DNA of 64,000 nucleotides, taken from contig JABTUU010000002.1 in assembly GCA_015075275.1 (NCBI GenBank), forward strand, positions 62,001-126,000, read 5' to 3'. The position numbers and the translations under genes were made by a program. Of this stretch, positions 43,847 through 52,856 are shown piece by piece; within the stretch, counting starts at the first letter, position 1, and the number at the start of each line of letters is the position of its first letter. The DNA is from Anaerolineales bacterium. GTDB taxonomy: Bacteria; Chloroflexota; Anaerolineae; Anaerolineales; Villigracilaceae. The notes beneath the pieces were generated by a model. The model did no database searches. It saw only the letters and a program-made list of their open reading frames with translations, and was not told the origin of the DNA.

Positions 43847-44589
43847 GAATTGCCTTTCGATTCCATAGGATAGATGCGTCGGTCGGGCTTCGACGCGCTG
43901 CCGTCAATCACGCGGATTAATTTGGCGGGCGCCCCTCCGACCACAGTATGCGCGGAGACGTCTCGTGTAACCACCGCGCCAGCCGCCACGACCGCGCCTT
44001 TGCCCACGCGAACGCCGTCTGTGATAATCGCTCCCGCGCCAATCCAAACATCGTCCTCGATCACAATCCCCTGCGCAGTAATGCCCTGTTCCATAAACGG
44101 ACGTTGCGGATCGTCGAAAACGTGATTAACGGCGATGATCTGCGTAAGCGGAGACGTATACACCCGGTCGCCGATCTGCACGCCGCCTTGTCCGCGAATG
44201 ATCGAACCTTCGCCGATCAAACTATCGCAGCCAATGCGAATGCCCGACTGCGGCATTCCTCGAAAATTATACACATGCAAAATCGCGTTATGCATCACTA
44301 GCGTCCCGCGTCCAATCTCAATCCCATTTGGGCAAGCGTGCAAATATACGCCATAGTCCAGATAGGAGCCGCTCCCCAGTCGGATAAAATTTGCGAACCG
44401 CAGTCGCACATTATTTTCAATTGCTGCGAAGCCGTCCATCCGCAGAATCAGTTTGTAGCACACGCTGCGAACGGCGATTCCCACGATCGTAGGAATCCAA
44501 CCCAGCGCTGCGATAACGAACTGTTCGTAGAAATAACGAACGCTGGAAGAGGCTTGACGGCTTAGATACAGACGAATATTCGCCAGCAT
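43843..44589 (-). CDS. left-handed beta-helix acyltransferase
   Basis: The protein has 248 residues. Hexapeptide repeats run from [20 protein letters not shown] to [36 protein letters not shown] is the catalytic-loop region seen in sugar O-acetyltransferases of the WbbJ/maltose acetyltransferase type. It lies between the glycosyltransferase and epimerase genes, so a glycan acetylation is likely. The acceptor sugar is unknown. Confidence 0.85.
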   Translation of the reverse strand: MLANIRLYLSRQASSSVRYFYEQFVIAALGWIPTIVGIAVRSVCYKLILRMDGFAAIENNVRLRFANFIRLGSGSYLDYGVYLHACPNGIEIGRGTLVMHNAILHVYNFRGMPQSGIRIGCDSLIGEGSIIRGQGGVQIGDRVYTSPLTQIIAVNHVFDDPQRPFMEQGITAQGIVIEDDVWIGAGAIITDGVRVGKGAVVAAGAVVTRDVSAHTVVGGAPAKLIRVIDGSASKPDRRIYPMESKGNS

Positions 44590-44610
44590 ATACGACCTAT
44601 TAACGCGCGA

Positions 44611-45546
44611 CTATGCGCCGCGCTCTAACGTCTTGAAATAAGCGACTGTTTTTTTCATTCCTTCTTCTAAATTGACCGCCGGAATCCAACCCAATTCCTT
44701 ACGCGCTTTCGACGCATCTAGATAAATATGACGCGTTTCACCCACTTTGGCGGGACCATAATTCGCCGTCAACGTATACCCCGTCGTTTGCGCCAGCGCC
44801 GAGAAGATCTGGTTGACCGAAGTCGGCGCACCCCAGCCAATGTTATAGATTGCCGGTTCGCGGTCTATTGTCGCCGCGAGATAGTTCGCTTGAGCGCAAT
44901 CGCTAACATAGACGAAATCGCGCGTTTGTTCTCCGTCGCCGTTAATGATCGTCGGCTCGCCAGCCATCATTTTGCCCGTGAAGATCGCCACTACGCCCGC
45001 TTCTCCTTTTGGATCTTGCCGCGGACCGAACACGTTCGCATATCGCAACACAGTATATTTCATCCCATAGTTGGCGTAATACATGAACAAATAATGTTCG
45101 ACGGCATGTTTGCTTGCGCCATACTGGCAGATCGGGTTAACGGGATGCGCTTCATCGCACGGAACGTATTGCGGTTCTCCGTATGCCGCGCCGCCGGAAG
45201 AAATATAAATAAAGCGTTTCACGCCGAATTCCTTAGCGCATTCGATCACATTGAGCGAGCCGAGAATATTAATATCCGCGTCAAACAGCGGTTGCGCCAC
45301 CGAGCGTCGAACATCAATTTGAGCCGCATGGTGGCTGACAAAATCGGGCTGTTCCGCTTCAAAGATTTCGCGCAAGCGCGCGTCGCGGATGTCCATCTCG
45401 TATACTTTCGCGCGCGGATTAAGACTGGACGCGCGTCCGCTCGAAAAGTTGTCAACCACGACCGCCTCAAAACCCTGCTCAATAAACAGGTCCGTCACAT
45501 GCGACCCGATAAAACCTGCCCCGCCCGTCACGAGTATTTTCGCCAT
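44611..45546 (-). CDS. NAD-dependent sugar epimerase (UDP-glucose 4-epimerase type)
   Basis: From ATG at 45546 (MAKILVTGGAGFIGSH) the protein has 311 residues. The Rossmann motif is GGAGFIGSH, followed by HHAAQIDVRRSV, ISSGGAAYGEP and YGASKHAVEHYL (YxxxK), RYANVFGPRQDP and a C-terminal RKELGWIPAVNLEEG. It is an extended SDR acting on nucleotide sugars. The upstream in-frame ATG lies in leader sequence and is not preferred. Confidence 0.88.
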   Translation of the reverse strand: MAKILVTGGAGFIGSHVTDLFIEQGFEAVVVDNFSSGRASSLNPRAKVYEMDIRDARLREIFEAEQPDFVSHHAAQIDVRRSVAQPLFDADINILGSLNVIECAKEFGVKRFIYISSGGAAYGEPQYVPCDEAHPVNPICQYGASKHAVEHYLFMYYANYGMKYTVLRYANVFGPRQDPKGEAGVVAIFTGKMMAGEPTIINGDGEQTRDFVYVSDCAQANYLAATIDREPAIYNIGWGAPTSVNQIFSALAQTTGYTLTANYGPAKVGETRHIYLDASKARKELGWIPAVNLEEGMKKTVAYFKTLERGA

Positions 45547-45657
45547 AATTGTTCTATCCTTTCGGGCGCGGCAAAACGCCGCGCTTTCCATAGATTATAA
45601 GGGAAATCGGCGCGCAGACTCAATCTATCCGATTGCGCTGCCATCTTACCGAAACGC

Positions 45658-45683
45658 GTCAGCCTCCTGTATAGGAGGCTGAC
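45658..45683 (-). terminator. hairpin after tRNA-Lys
   Basis: GTCAGCCTCC and GGAGGCTGAC form a perfect 10-base stem with a 6-base loop, 11 bases past the 3' end of the minus-strand tRNA-Lys. There is no T-run, so termination is a guess. Confidence 0.5.
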
Positions 45684-45693
45684 GAAGCGACTA

Positions 45694-45766
45694 TGACTCC
45701 GGGGGGACTCGAACCCTCAACCAATTGATTAAGAGTCAACTGCTCTGCCAATTGAGCTACGGAGCC
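45694..45766 (-). tRNA. tRNA-Lys (CTT)
   Basis: 73 bases. The acceptor GGCTCCG pairs with CGGAGTC (one G-T), the D-arm is GCTCAATTGGCAGAGC, the anticodon loop CTCTTAA carries CTT and the T-arm GGTTCGAGTCC is intact. The discriminator is A; CCA is not encoded. Confidence 0.95.
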
Positions 45767-45862
45767 GCTTGCGCGCACAAGATTATACACGATGAAAGAG
45801 GCGTGTCAATAACCACAAAGCGCCGGTTTTTACGCATCTCCCCATAAGCCTCGCTCACCCTG

Positions 45863-45868
45863 TATAAT
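45863..45868 (+). promoter_or_regulatory. -10 box of the DUF389 gene
   Basis: TATAAT, eight bases before the ATG at 45877; leaderless-type spacing. Confidence 0.5.
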
Positions 45869-45876
45869 TGACGCGC

Positions 45877-47160
45877 ATGGATCGCCATTCGCCGCAACCC
45901 GATGACTCGGAGCAAGAGTTCGTCTCTGCCCGTGCGCGCAGACGACAAACTCTACGTCGAGCTTATTTTCCCGCCGATGAAACCGGTCGTGCGGCATTAT
46001 TTACTCATCTTGCCCGCCGCGCTTACCCTTCTTATGAATTATTCCTTTTTTCGCTTGTCGCCGGCGCCATCCTTGGCGTAGGTTACTCCATCAATTCATT
46101 AGCGTTAATCTTCTTCGGCATCCTCGTGGCGCCCGTGCTCACGCCATGGATCGGCCTCTCGCTCGCCGCCATTGCGGGCTCGTTCCGTCTGTTTATACAA
46201 ACACTCGCCGCTCTAGTCTTAAGCGCAGCGCTTATCTTTCTAAGCGGATTACTCGCCGGTTTCGCCACACGAGCTTTCGGCCCGCTCACCACAAACGAAG
46301 CCCTTACGTTCAGTCGTTTGTGGTGGCCCAGTTTCGTCACGCTCGCCATCGGCGCGATCCTCTTCACGATCTCCTTTGTACGATCTGAGACCCTGCCTTA
46401 CCTGCCCAGCGCGTTAATCTCATCCGTATTGCTCACGCCGTTATGCGCGTCGGGGTTCGGCTTAGGAAGCGGCGTAATTGACTCCGGGCTTTGGCCCCAA
46501 GGCTTACTGGTCTTCATAATTCACTTCGCCTGGGCGACTTTCTTCACGATTATCACGCTTTTCCTATTGCGCTTCTACCCGATTACATTCAGCGGAATTT
46601 TACTGACAGGAATTACGCTTGTCGTCATTCTGTTGCCGGTCATTTCCTTAACCGGCTTTAGCCAATGGATCGGAACTCAAACCGGTCTTAGCGCGCCTTC
46701 GTCTACCCCGACCCCACAAGCAACCGCCACCCTTGCGCTGGCTCCCACCGCCGCGCTTCCACAAACGCCGACTGCCACCGTATTCATCGGCGTTCCAACG
46801 CGCCACGCCTCACACACGCCGCGTCCTACGCAAACCGCCAGCGCCGTCTCCACGCAAACGGCGACGTCCACCATCACGGCTGAACCGACTCCTATCATTG
46901 CCCAAATTCGTGCAGCAGAAGGCGGCGGAGCCTTTATCCGTGAAAAGCCAGGCGGAAAAGTAATCGCAACTTTAAGCAATGGCGCCACTGTTACCATCGT
47001 CCCCAATGATTTTAAAGACGTTAACGGCACAGTCTGGGTGCACGTATTCGCCAACGTCAACGACGTGCGTGTGGACGGTTGGATGATTCAAGGCGTGCTC
47101 GTCACCGCCACGCCCATCCCTAACTGGCAAGCCACGCCTAAAGCCTCCTCAACGCCTTAA
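45877..47160 (+). CDS. DUF389 membrane protein with C-terminal SH3-like domain
   Basis: The protein has 427 residues. Eight or so membrane helices (about 55-260) have the DUF389 character, such as ALIFFGILVAPVLTPWIGLSLA, FGPLTTNEALTFSRLWWPSF and PSALISSVLLTPLCASGFG. A Thr/Pro linker then leads to an SH3b-like domain, GGGAFIREKPGGKVIATLSNGATVTIV ... VNGTVWVHVFA. The combination suggests an envelope protein with an external domain. The ATG at 45877 is preferred over an upstream TTG. Confidence 0.7.
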   Translation: MDRHSPQPDDSEQEFVSARARRRQTLRRAYFPADETGRAALFTHLARRAYPSYELFLFSLVAGAILGVGYSINSLALIFFGILVAPVLTPWIGLSLAAIAGSFRLFIQTLAALVLSAALIFLSGLLAGFATRAFGPLTTNEALTFSRLWWPSFVTLAIGAILFTISFVRSETLPYLPSALISSVLLTPLCASGFGLGSGVIDSGLWPQGLLVFIIHFAWATFFTIITLFLLRFYPITFSGILLTGITLVVILLPVISLTGFSQWIGTQTGLSAPSSTPTPQATATLALAPTAALPQTPTATVFIGVPTRHASHTPRPTQTASAVSTQTATSTITAEPTPIIAQIRAAEGGGAFIREKPGGKVIATLSNGATVTIVPNDFKDVNGTVWVHVFANVNDVRVDGWMIQGVLVTATPIPNWQATPKASSTP

Positions 47161-47206
47161 TCTCTCATATCTAGCGCGACTCGTCGCACAGAAAAAAGGA
47201 ACCCGT

Positions 47207-48667
47207 ATGCCCATCCACTTTGGAACCGACGGTTGGAGAGCCGTGATCTCCGACACATTCACATTCGACAATCTACGCATCGTCGCGCAAGCCATCGCAG
47301 ACGCAGTCGGCTCGGAACACTGGAACGTATCGTACAGATCCGAACATACCCTCGACCCAAAAAAGGTTGTCGTCGGATACGACACCCGCTTTCTCTCAGA
47401 TCGTTTTGCCGGCGAAGTCTCGCGCGTCCTTGCGGCTAACGGATTCACCGTCTTGCTCGCCCAATCCGATTCGCCCACGCCGGCGATCTCGTATGCGGTA
47501 AAACAGAACGGCGCTATCGCGGGCATTATGATTACCGCCTCGCACAACGCGCCGCGCTATAATGGAGTCAAATTAAAGGGCGCGTTCGGCGGATCCGCTC
47601 TGCCCGAACAATGCCGTCGCGTGGAAATTTACATCACCGATAACGAACAACAGGCGCGCGGACCTAACTTGATGGATTTCAAGAAAGCGCGCACAACAGG
47701 CTTAATCCAAAAGTTCAATCCATTGCCCGCCTATTTCGATCACTTGCGAACGCTTATTGACACGAACATCATCGCAGACAATCCTCAACGTTTCGTTGTA
47801 GATGCGATGTACGGTTCGGGGCGCGGCGTGATCAAGTCGTTCCTGCAAGGTTCGGGCTGTGAAATCGCAGAGATTCGCGGAGAAATGAACCCCGGCTTCG
47901 GGGGCATTCATCCCGAACCGATCGCAAAAAACCTCGGCGCGCTTACCTCCGCCATCAGCGCAGGAATAGGCGCGTTCGGCATCGTGACTGACGGCGACGC
48001 AGACCGCATCGGCGCGATGGACGAACACGGCTTATTCGTTGATCCGCACAAGATCATGGCGCTCTCGCTCAAATATCTTGTAGAACAACGCGGGTGGACG
48101 GGTGCGGTCGTGCGCACCGTCTCCACAACGCGCATGCTGGATCGTCTTGCGCAGCGTTATAACTTGCCGCTATATGAAACGCCAGTCGGATTCAATCACA
48201 TCGCAGATTATATGATGCAAGAAGATGTATTAATTGGCGGCGAGGAATCGGGCGGGATTTCATTTAAGAAACACATCCCCGAAGGCGATGGTCCGATTAT
48301 GGGATTGTTGCTCGTAGAGATGATCGCAAAAGCAGGGAAAACATTGCACGGCATGGTGGACGAACTATTGGCGGATGTAGGACCCGCCTTCTACGAACGC
48401 ACCGATCTGCGCCTCAGCCGTCCCATCGCCAAAAAGGAGATGACGGACTTTCTCACTCGCCAGACTCCAGCAGAGATCGGAGGCGAGAAAGTCACAGAGA
48501 TCAGCCAACGCGACGGCGTGAAATATATTATGGCTGACGACTCATGGTTGTTGATTCGTCCCTCTGGCACGGAACCTGTTTTACGAGTCTACGCCGAAGG
48601 ACGAACACAGGCGATGGTGAAATCTCTGCTCAGGTATGGGGAGCAAGTGGCAGAAAGCGTAGTGTGA
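47207..48667 (+). CDS. phosphoglucomutase/phosphomannomutase family protein
   Basis: The protein has 486 residues. The phosphoserine loop is TASHNAPRYNG, the metal loop is TDGDADRIGAMDEHG, the sugar-binding GGEESGGISF is intact, and the phosphate-binding loop IRPSGTEPVLRVYAEG closes the protein. These are all four domain motifs of the alpha-D-phosphohexomutase family. Specificity for glucose, mannose or glucosamine phosphate is not resolved. An AAAGGA site precedes the start. Confidence 0.92.
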   Translation: MPIHFGTDGWRAVISDTFTFDNLRIVAQAIADAVGSEHWNVSYRSEHTLDPKKVVVGYDTRFLSDRFAGEVSRVLAANGFTVLLAQSDSPTPAISYAVKQNGAIAGIMITASHNAPRYNGVKLKGAFGGSALPEQCRRVEIYITDNEQQARGPNLMDFKKARTTGLIQKFNPLPAYFDHLRTLIDTNIIADNPQRFVVDAMYGSGRGVIKSFLQGSGCEIAEIRGEMNPGFGGIHPEPIAKNLGALTSAISAGIGAFGIVTDGDADRIGAMDEHGLFVDPHKIMALSLKYLVEQRGWTGAVVRTVSTTRMLDRLAQRYNLPLYETPVGFNHIADYMMQEDVLIGGEESGGISFKKHIPEGDGPIMGLLLVEMIAKAGKTLHGMVDELLADVGPAFYERTDLRLSRPIAKKEMTDFLTRQTPAEIGGEKVTEISQRDGVKYIMADDSWLLIRPSGTEPVLRVYAEGRTQAMVKSLLRYGEQVAESVV

Positions 48668-48679
48668 GTCGCTGCAATC

Positions 48680-48718
48680 AAAGAGACCCTAAAGGATTTA
48701 CGCCTTTAGGGTCTCTTT
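48680..48718 (+). terminator. rho-independent terminator after the phosphohexomutase gene
   Basis: AAAGAGACCCTAAAGG and CCTTTAGGGTCTCTTT form a perfect 16-base stem with a 7-base loop, followed by AT-rich sequence. It can act on both strands for the convergent LPxTG gene. Confidence 0.85.
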
Positions 48719-48736
48719 ATAATTTCAAAGGAAATT

Positions 48737-49315
48737 CTATTTGCTAGGCGCGGCGCGCAGTCTTCTTGCAAGGAAGACAACAATAACCAACGCTAGCGCA
48801 GCGATAAACATACCGGGGATTCCCACTTCGTCGGCGAAGCCAGTATTCGGCAGCTGAGTCGAGGTCGGAATAACCGTCAGCGTCGTTTGTGTGGAAGCGG
48901 GCGCTTGCGAGGCAGCGGGTGTTTGTGAAACCGCAACCTGTGTGAGAGCCGCACCCACAGTCGCAGTAGCGGGGTTTTCCGTCTGCGCCGGCGTGGCGCT
49001 CGATTGGTTAACCACTGGCGTATTTGTCGGAGGCAATGTGGCGGTTATGGCGGAAGTGGCTGTCAACGCTTGTGCGACGGCGGTTTGCGTCAGCCCCACT
49101 TGAATCGTCGCGGCTTGTTGCGTCGCTTGCGCGATAGCGGTTTGTTCCGCCGTCTGATTATTATTCATTGAAAAGAGAACATACCCGCCCAAGCAGAGCA
49201 AGGCAAGCAGAATCAGCAATCCTAAACCGCCCGCCGCAAACAGAAAGGTCCGATTACTCGATTCTTCGGGAGGATTTGAGTCGTCTAAGGTTACATCGTC
49301 ATGAAAGTCTGCCAT
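48737..49315 (-). CDS. membrane protein with a C-terminal LPxTG-type signal
   Basis: The protein has 192 residues. The acidic N-terminus is followed by a membrane helix (FAAGGLGLLILLALLCLGGYVLF, about 27-49), a Thr/Ala/Gln-rich stretch, and a tail of LPNTGF (about residue 154), a hydrophobic helix (MFIAALALVIVVFLA) and RRLRAAPSK. This is the layout of sortase sorting signals, although the internal helix is not a cleavable signal peptide. No sortase gene is in this window. Confidence 0.6.
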   Translation of the reverse strand: MADFHDDVTLDDSNPPEESSNRTFLFAAGGLGLLILLALLCLGGYVLFSMNNNQTAEQTAIAQATQQAATIQVGLTQTAVAQALTATSAITATLPPTNTPVVNQSSATPAQTENPATATVGAALTQVAVSQTPAASQAPASTQTTLTVIPTSTQLPNTGFADEVGIPGMFIAALALVIVVFLARRLRAAPSK

Positions 49316-49360
49316 TGTGTGCTCTCCTCGTCATCGTCGCGTTTAAGTCACTTCAGCGTA

Positions 49361-50416
49361 TTATCCCACAATTTCAAGGTTTGCTAAAGGAACAATCGCC
49401 GTTTCACCGCTCTCTATTTTCACGTCAGCGGCGGGTGCGCGCAAGCCGCTAGGAAGCAGACTCAAGCCTGGGCGCAATGATTCGATTATTCCAATCGCTC
49501 CCGCATAAGGCGGGCGGCGCATCCGCACCGTTTGCCCCGCCGCCAGATAATAGAAATCTTGCGGTTCGTCAGGTTCGGTTGACACCGGCAAAGGAATATA
49601 AACTTCAGGACGAATGCCCTCATAGCGATCGAAGCGCTCGGCGTTCACGGTTATTTCGCGCTTCGCATTCGTCGTCAACAATTTGAATACGGCGGAGTTC
49701 ATCGGCATTGCGCCGAATCCATCCAACACGAGGATGGGATATTTCATTTGGCGCGCCATTTGAATCAACGACGAATGTAAACTGGATAGGATCAGCCCTC
49801 GCACTGTCAAGTCCATTGCGGCGCGCAAGGTATCCGCGTCGCGCACATGCCCGCCGAGAATTACCAAACTGCGCATGCTCATATCAAGCCGTTCCGCGTT
49901 TAGCACGTCATCTTGCTTTTCGATCAGGCTGGTCATCAAACCGCTGTCAATGCGACCGTTGCCCCATACGCCTTGCGCCAGCGCGCCTACAGCGCGAATC
50001 TCCACGCCCCGTTCGGGAATTATACGCGAGACAACGCCAGGCAACCCAGCGCGCAATTCGACGCGCGCGCTGCCGGCTTCCATCAAAATTTGTCCGCCGC
50101 CGACCGCTATCACTCGCCCAGCGCGCGGCGCGCGAACCGTGCGAGCGAACAGTCCTCCTGCGTCGGCAAGCAACGCTCCCTGCGCGACCTCGCTGCCTTG
50201 TTTTACTTTGATGAAACGATCCGCTTCACGGGCGGATATATTTAACATTCGCGCCACATTAATCAACGTATGCTCGCGAGAGAAGCTCGCTTCCGCTACG
50301 ACATCGGCGGCGTTCACGCGTTGATTCAGATGCGCCAAAACTCGCCCTGCGATCGGCAGAGTCCGTTGGCGTACGATAGCGGCGAGCGGTAGAACGTGAT
50401 ATGCAGGCGCGAGCAT
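49361..50416 (-). CDS. last gene of the MutL-type operon, barrel-like domains
   Basis: The protein has 351 residues and no clear enzyme motif. Residues 90-130 (KQGSEVAQGALLADAGGLF ... APRAGRVIAVGGGQILME) look like a barrel-sandwich fold of the biotinyl/lipoyl type. The C-terminus (GAIGIIESLRPGLSLLPSGLRA ... VPLANLEIVG) resembles a KOW-like beta segment. It starts two bases after the MutL-like gene stop. Confidence 0.5.
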   Translation of the reverse strand: MLAPAYHVLPLAAIVRQRTLPIAGRVLAHLNQRVNAADVVAEASFSREHTLINVARMLNISAREADRFIKVKQGSEVAQGALLADAGGLFARTVRAPRAGRVIAVGGGQILMEAGSARVELRAGLPGVVSRIIPERGVEIRAVGALAQGVWGNGRIDSGLMTSLIEKQDDVLNAERLDMSMRSLVILGGHVRDADTLRAAMDLTVRGLILSSLHSSLIQMARQMKYPILVLDGFGAMPMNSAVFKLLTTNAKREITVNAERFDRYEGIRPEVYIPLPVSTEPDEPQDFYYLAAGQTVRMRRPPYAGAIGIIESLRPGLSLLPSGLRAPAADVKIESGETAIVPLANLEIVG

Positions 50417-50417
50417 G

Positions 50418-52175
50418 TTATCCTCCCACCGCGTACGACCAGCGTTTAATGAGTTCGCGCCTGCGGACCGGGTCGGCGGGAAGATTCAACGGACGCCCGC
50501 GAGCGTCAATGATGACGCCCAATGCGCCGCCGGTAACGGTCAGCGACCCGCTCCGGCCTGCGCCTAACCCTGCATCAGCGCGACCGAACGGCGCGAGCGT
50601 CAGCCGCGCCGTCTTGCCGTTCGGCAAAGACAGAGTTTCCAGTCCGCCGAATTTCACTTCAGTGCGGGTTTCAGAACCGTCTTCATACGTCAACTTTGCG
50701 CGCACAACTCGATCTCCGATCGCGGCGGAAGCGACCACAGATACGACTGTTCCTACGCCGAGAAACGCACCCGCTTCCACCACTTGTTGCGGTAGGAAGT
50801 TATTACGCGTCGCCGCCGCGCCCAACGGCCCCATAATATTATTTTGATCGAACATTATCGGGGCAATTCCTTCGGGTTGAACGGCGTCAAGCAACAACAG
50901 CAAGCTTTGTCCCAGCGAAGCGCTGTCGGCAACTGCGCCGCCGCCCGCCAGAATTAAATCCAGTTTTGGCATGCGGCCGGCTTGCGCCATTCTCATGCGA
51001 GCAGGGAATCTCCGTTGCGTTGCGCGCATCGCAAGATATAACGCCTGCCGCGCGATCGCTTGTAGGATGGCGTGTTCCTCCAACGTAGCAGGAACACTGG
51101 CGGGATAAAGCGATTTTTGAAACAGGTATTCACGCAGTGTATTCGCCGAAATATCAAGCGACATCCAACGCATAATTTGTTCGATCTCGGTGTGCTGCAA
51201 CAACGCGTTCAAGTTTTCGCCCAAACCGAATTGCGGATATACGCCAAGCGTCAAATCGCCATTAAAGCCGGCGGCGATCGTTGCGCCCGAAGCGCCGAGA
51301 TTTACATGGAGCAGCCCGCGCCGTGATTCGTAAAGTTGGCTTAGGAAGCGCGTCATGCGCCCCTGCGCGTATGCGGTCGGCAAGATCGTTCCGCCCGTCC
51401 ATAGATACAATTCATCCACGCCCTTAAGCTGACGTTTGCGAAGCTTAACCGTCAGATCGGCAAGTTCAGCGCTGGCTGGCTCGACGTCTTCCACTTCAAG
51501 CGAAGGGCGCACGTTGGGACTCGTTGCGAACACAGCGGCATGCTGGCTGAGCGTTTCTTGAGCGTTGGAAGCCAACTGCTGATTCCCCGCGTACAAGATC
51601 ATGGGACGTTTCTCTTCGGGCGTGATGTAACACGCCAGCCCTATCGTTTCAAACATCTCCATAATCGAACGCGACGCGCCGCCATCCACCCCGCCGGCAA
51701 GAAGGATCAAATCCGGCCTTGCCCGGATGATGTCATCCAGTTGTTGATCGGGCTTGCGACGGTCAGCAAGACTAAGCGTGTCAACGATCTGAGTGTATGT
51801 TGATTCAGCCAGCCGACGCGCGCTTTGCAGCGACACGTCCGGAAGCAAACCTGCTATCACTGTTCGCATCGTCGGTCCTGCGGAGATGGTCGCTACGACC
51901 GCGTCTACGCCTGAACCGTCCGGCTGCGAAGGCACGATTAAATTATCGTCTTGAGGTCCAAGCAGCGTTGCGCCAAGAACGGCTTGAAGATTGCGAATCG
52001 CCTCGCGCACTCCAATGCCAACGTGTTTGTAGGGCGCTTCAGCGGTCGTAGGAGCCTGTCCTATTGCGATAAAGCGATATTGTCCTTCAACAACGTCAAA
52101 GAATATAGCGCGCGTCGCGGCGGCGCCTATGTCAATGGCGAGGATAGACTCGGTTTGAATCAACGAAGTGGGCAT
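50418..52175 (-). CDS. MutL (GlmL)-family actin-fold protein
   Basis: The protein has 585 residues and matches the glutamate mutase MutL/GlmL family. An ASKHA-type phosphate loop opens the protein (ILAIDIGAAATRAIFFDVV); other blocks are LILLAGGVDGGASRSI, VNLGASGATIAAGFNGDLTLG and LDLILAGGGAVADSASLGQ. GlmL is thought to aid B12-dependent mutases, yet this copy lies among membrane protein genes. It is the fourth-last gene boundary in a seven-gene operon and next to a gene with four bases between them. The ATPase activity is inferred only. Confidence 0.82.
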   Translation of the reverse strand: MPTSLIQTESILAIDIGAAATRAIFFDVVEGQYRFIAIGQAPTTAEAPYKHVGIGVREAIRNLQAVLGATLLGPQDDNLIVPSQPDGSGVDAVVATISAGPTMRTVIAGLLPDVSLQSARRLAESTYTQIVDTLSLADRRKPDQQLDDIIRARPDLILLAGGVDGGASRSIMEMFETIGLACYITPEEKRPMILYAGNQQLASNAQETLSQHAAVFATSPNVRPSLEVEDVEPASAELADLTVKLRKRQLKGVDELYLWTGGTILPTAYAQGRMTRFLSQLYESRRGLLHVNLGASGATIAAGFNGDLTLGVYPQFGLGENLNALLQHTEIEQIMRWMSLDISANTLREYLFQKSLYPASVPATLEEHAILQAIARQALYLAMRATQRRFPARMRMAQAGRMPKLDLILAGGGAVADSASLGQSLLLLLDAVQPEGIAPIMFDQNNIMGPLGAAATRNNFLPQQVVEAGAFLGVGTVVSVVASAAIGDRVVRAKLTYEDGSETRTEVKFGGLETLSLPNGKTARLTLAPFGRADAGLGAGRSGSLTVTGGALGVIIDARGRPLNLPADPVRRRELIKRWSYAVGG

Positions 52176-52178
52176 ACG

Positions 52179-52856
52179 TTAGAACCCGATCCATGGGCGA
52201 ATAAAATCTACCATCGCATTCAGCCGCTCAATCATAGCCGTCAACGCCGCCATATAGACTCCCGCGAACAAAACGCCGAACGTAATCGCGATAAATAAAC
52301 GTCCTATCCCTGCAATGCCTTCAAAAACAATATTCCGTTTGGGCGTTCCATCGGGCGCGCGTTCCGCACTAAACTGAAAATATGCCAGCGTCAACGCCGT
52401 GCCCGCCAACATTACGCCTCCTTCAATAAGTTTTGCAAATGCGTCGCCAGAATCCGCCTGAACGTCTATAGCGCCGATCGCCGCACCGACCTGCGGGACC
52501 AGCGTGCCTAACACCGCGCCGCCGAGCGCCGTCGCGGCGCCAACGCCCACGAACAGCGCCATAGCAACGCTGCCTAGACTCGATATCTTTGGGGAGAGTT
52601 TCGACAGCAGCGAGACCCCTAAGATCAATGGAATCGCCGCCAACAGCCACTCTCCCAAGTCTTCGCTATATATTACGACGCTTACCTGCGGCGCCAATAG
52701 ATATTGCCACACCACAGCCGCCGCATATCCTGAAGCCGCGCCAATGAACAAATACACAGCCATACGAAACAGAGGGTTGTCGTTGATCAAGTAGCTGAAG
52801 ATTAACAACGTCAGAATAAAACCGATCAGTCCCGAGATAAAATCAAGCGTAAACAT
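52179..52856 (-). CDS. integral membrane protein of the MutL-type operon
   Basis: From ATG at 52856 the protein has 225 residues and about five to six membrane helices (for example FISGLIGFILTLLIFSYL and ALFVGVGAATALGGAVLG). The start overlaps the stop of the upstream gene (TAATG). An earlier ATG at 52967 lies inside that gene and is rejected. No family is recognised. Confidence 0.6.
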   Translation of the reverse strand: MFTLDFISGLIGFILTLLIFSYLINDNPLFRMAVYLFIGAASGYAAAVVWQYLLAPQVSVVIYSEDLGEWLLAAIPLILGVSLLSKLSPKISSLGSVAMALFVGVGAATALGGAVLGTLVPQVGAAIGAIDVQADSGDAFAKLIEGGVMLAGTALTLAYFQFSAERAPDGTPKRNIVFEGIAGIGRLFIAITFGVLFAGVYMAALTAMIERLNAMVDFIRPWIGF

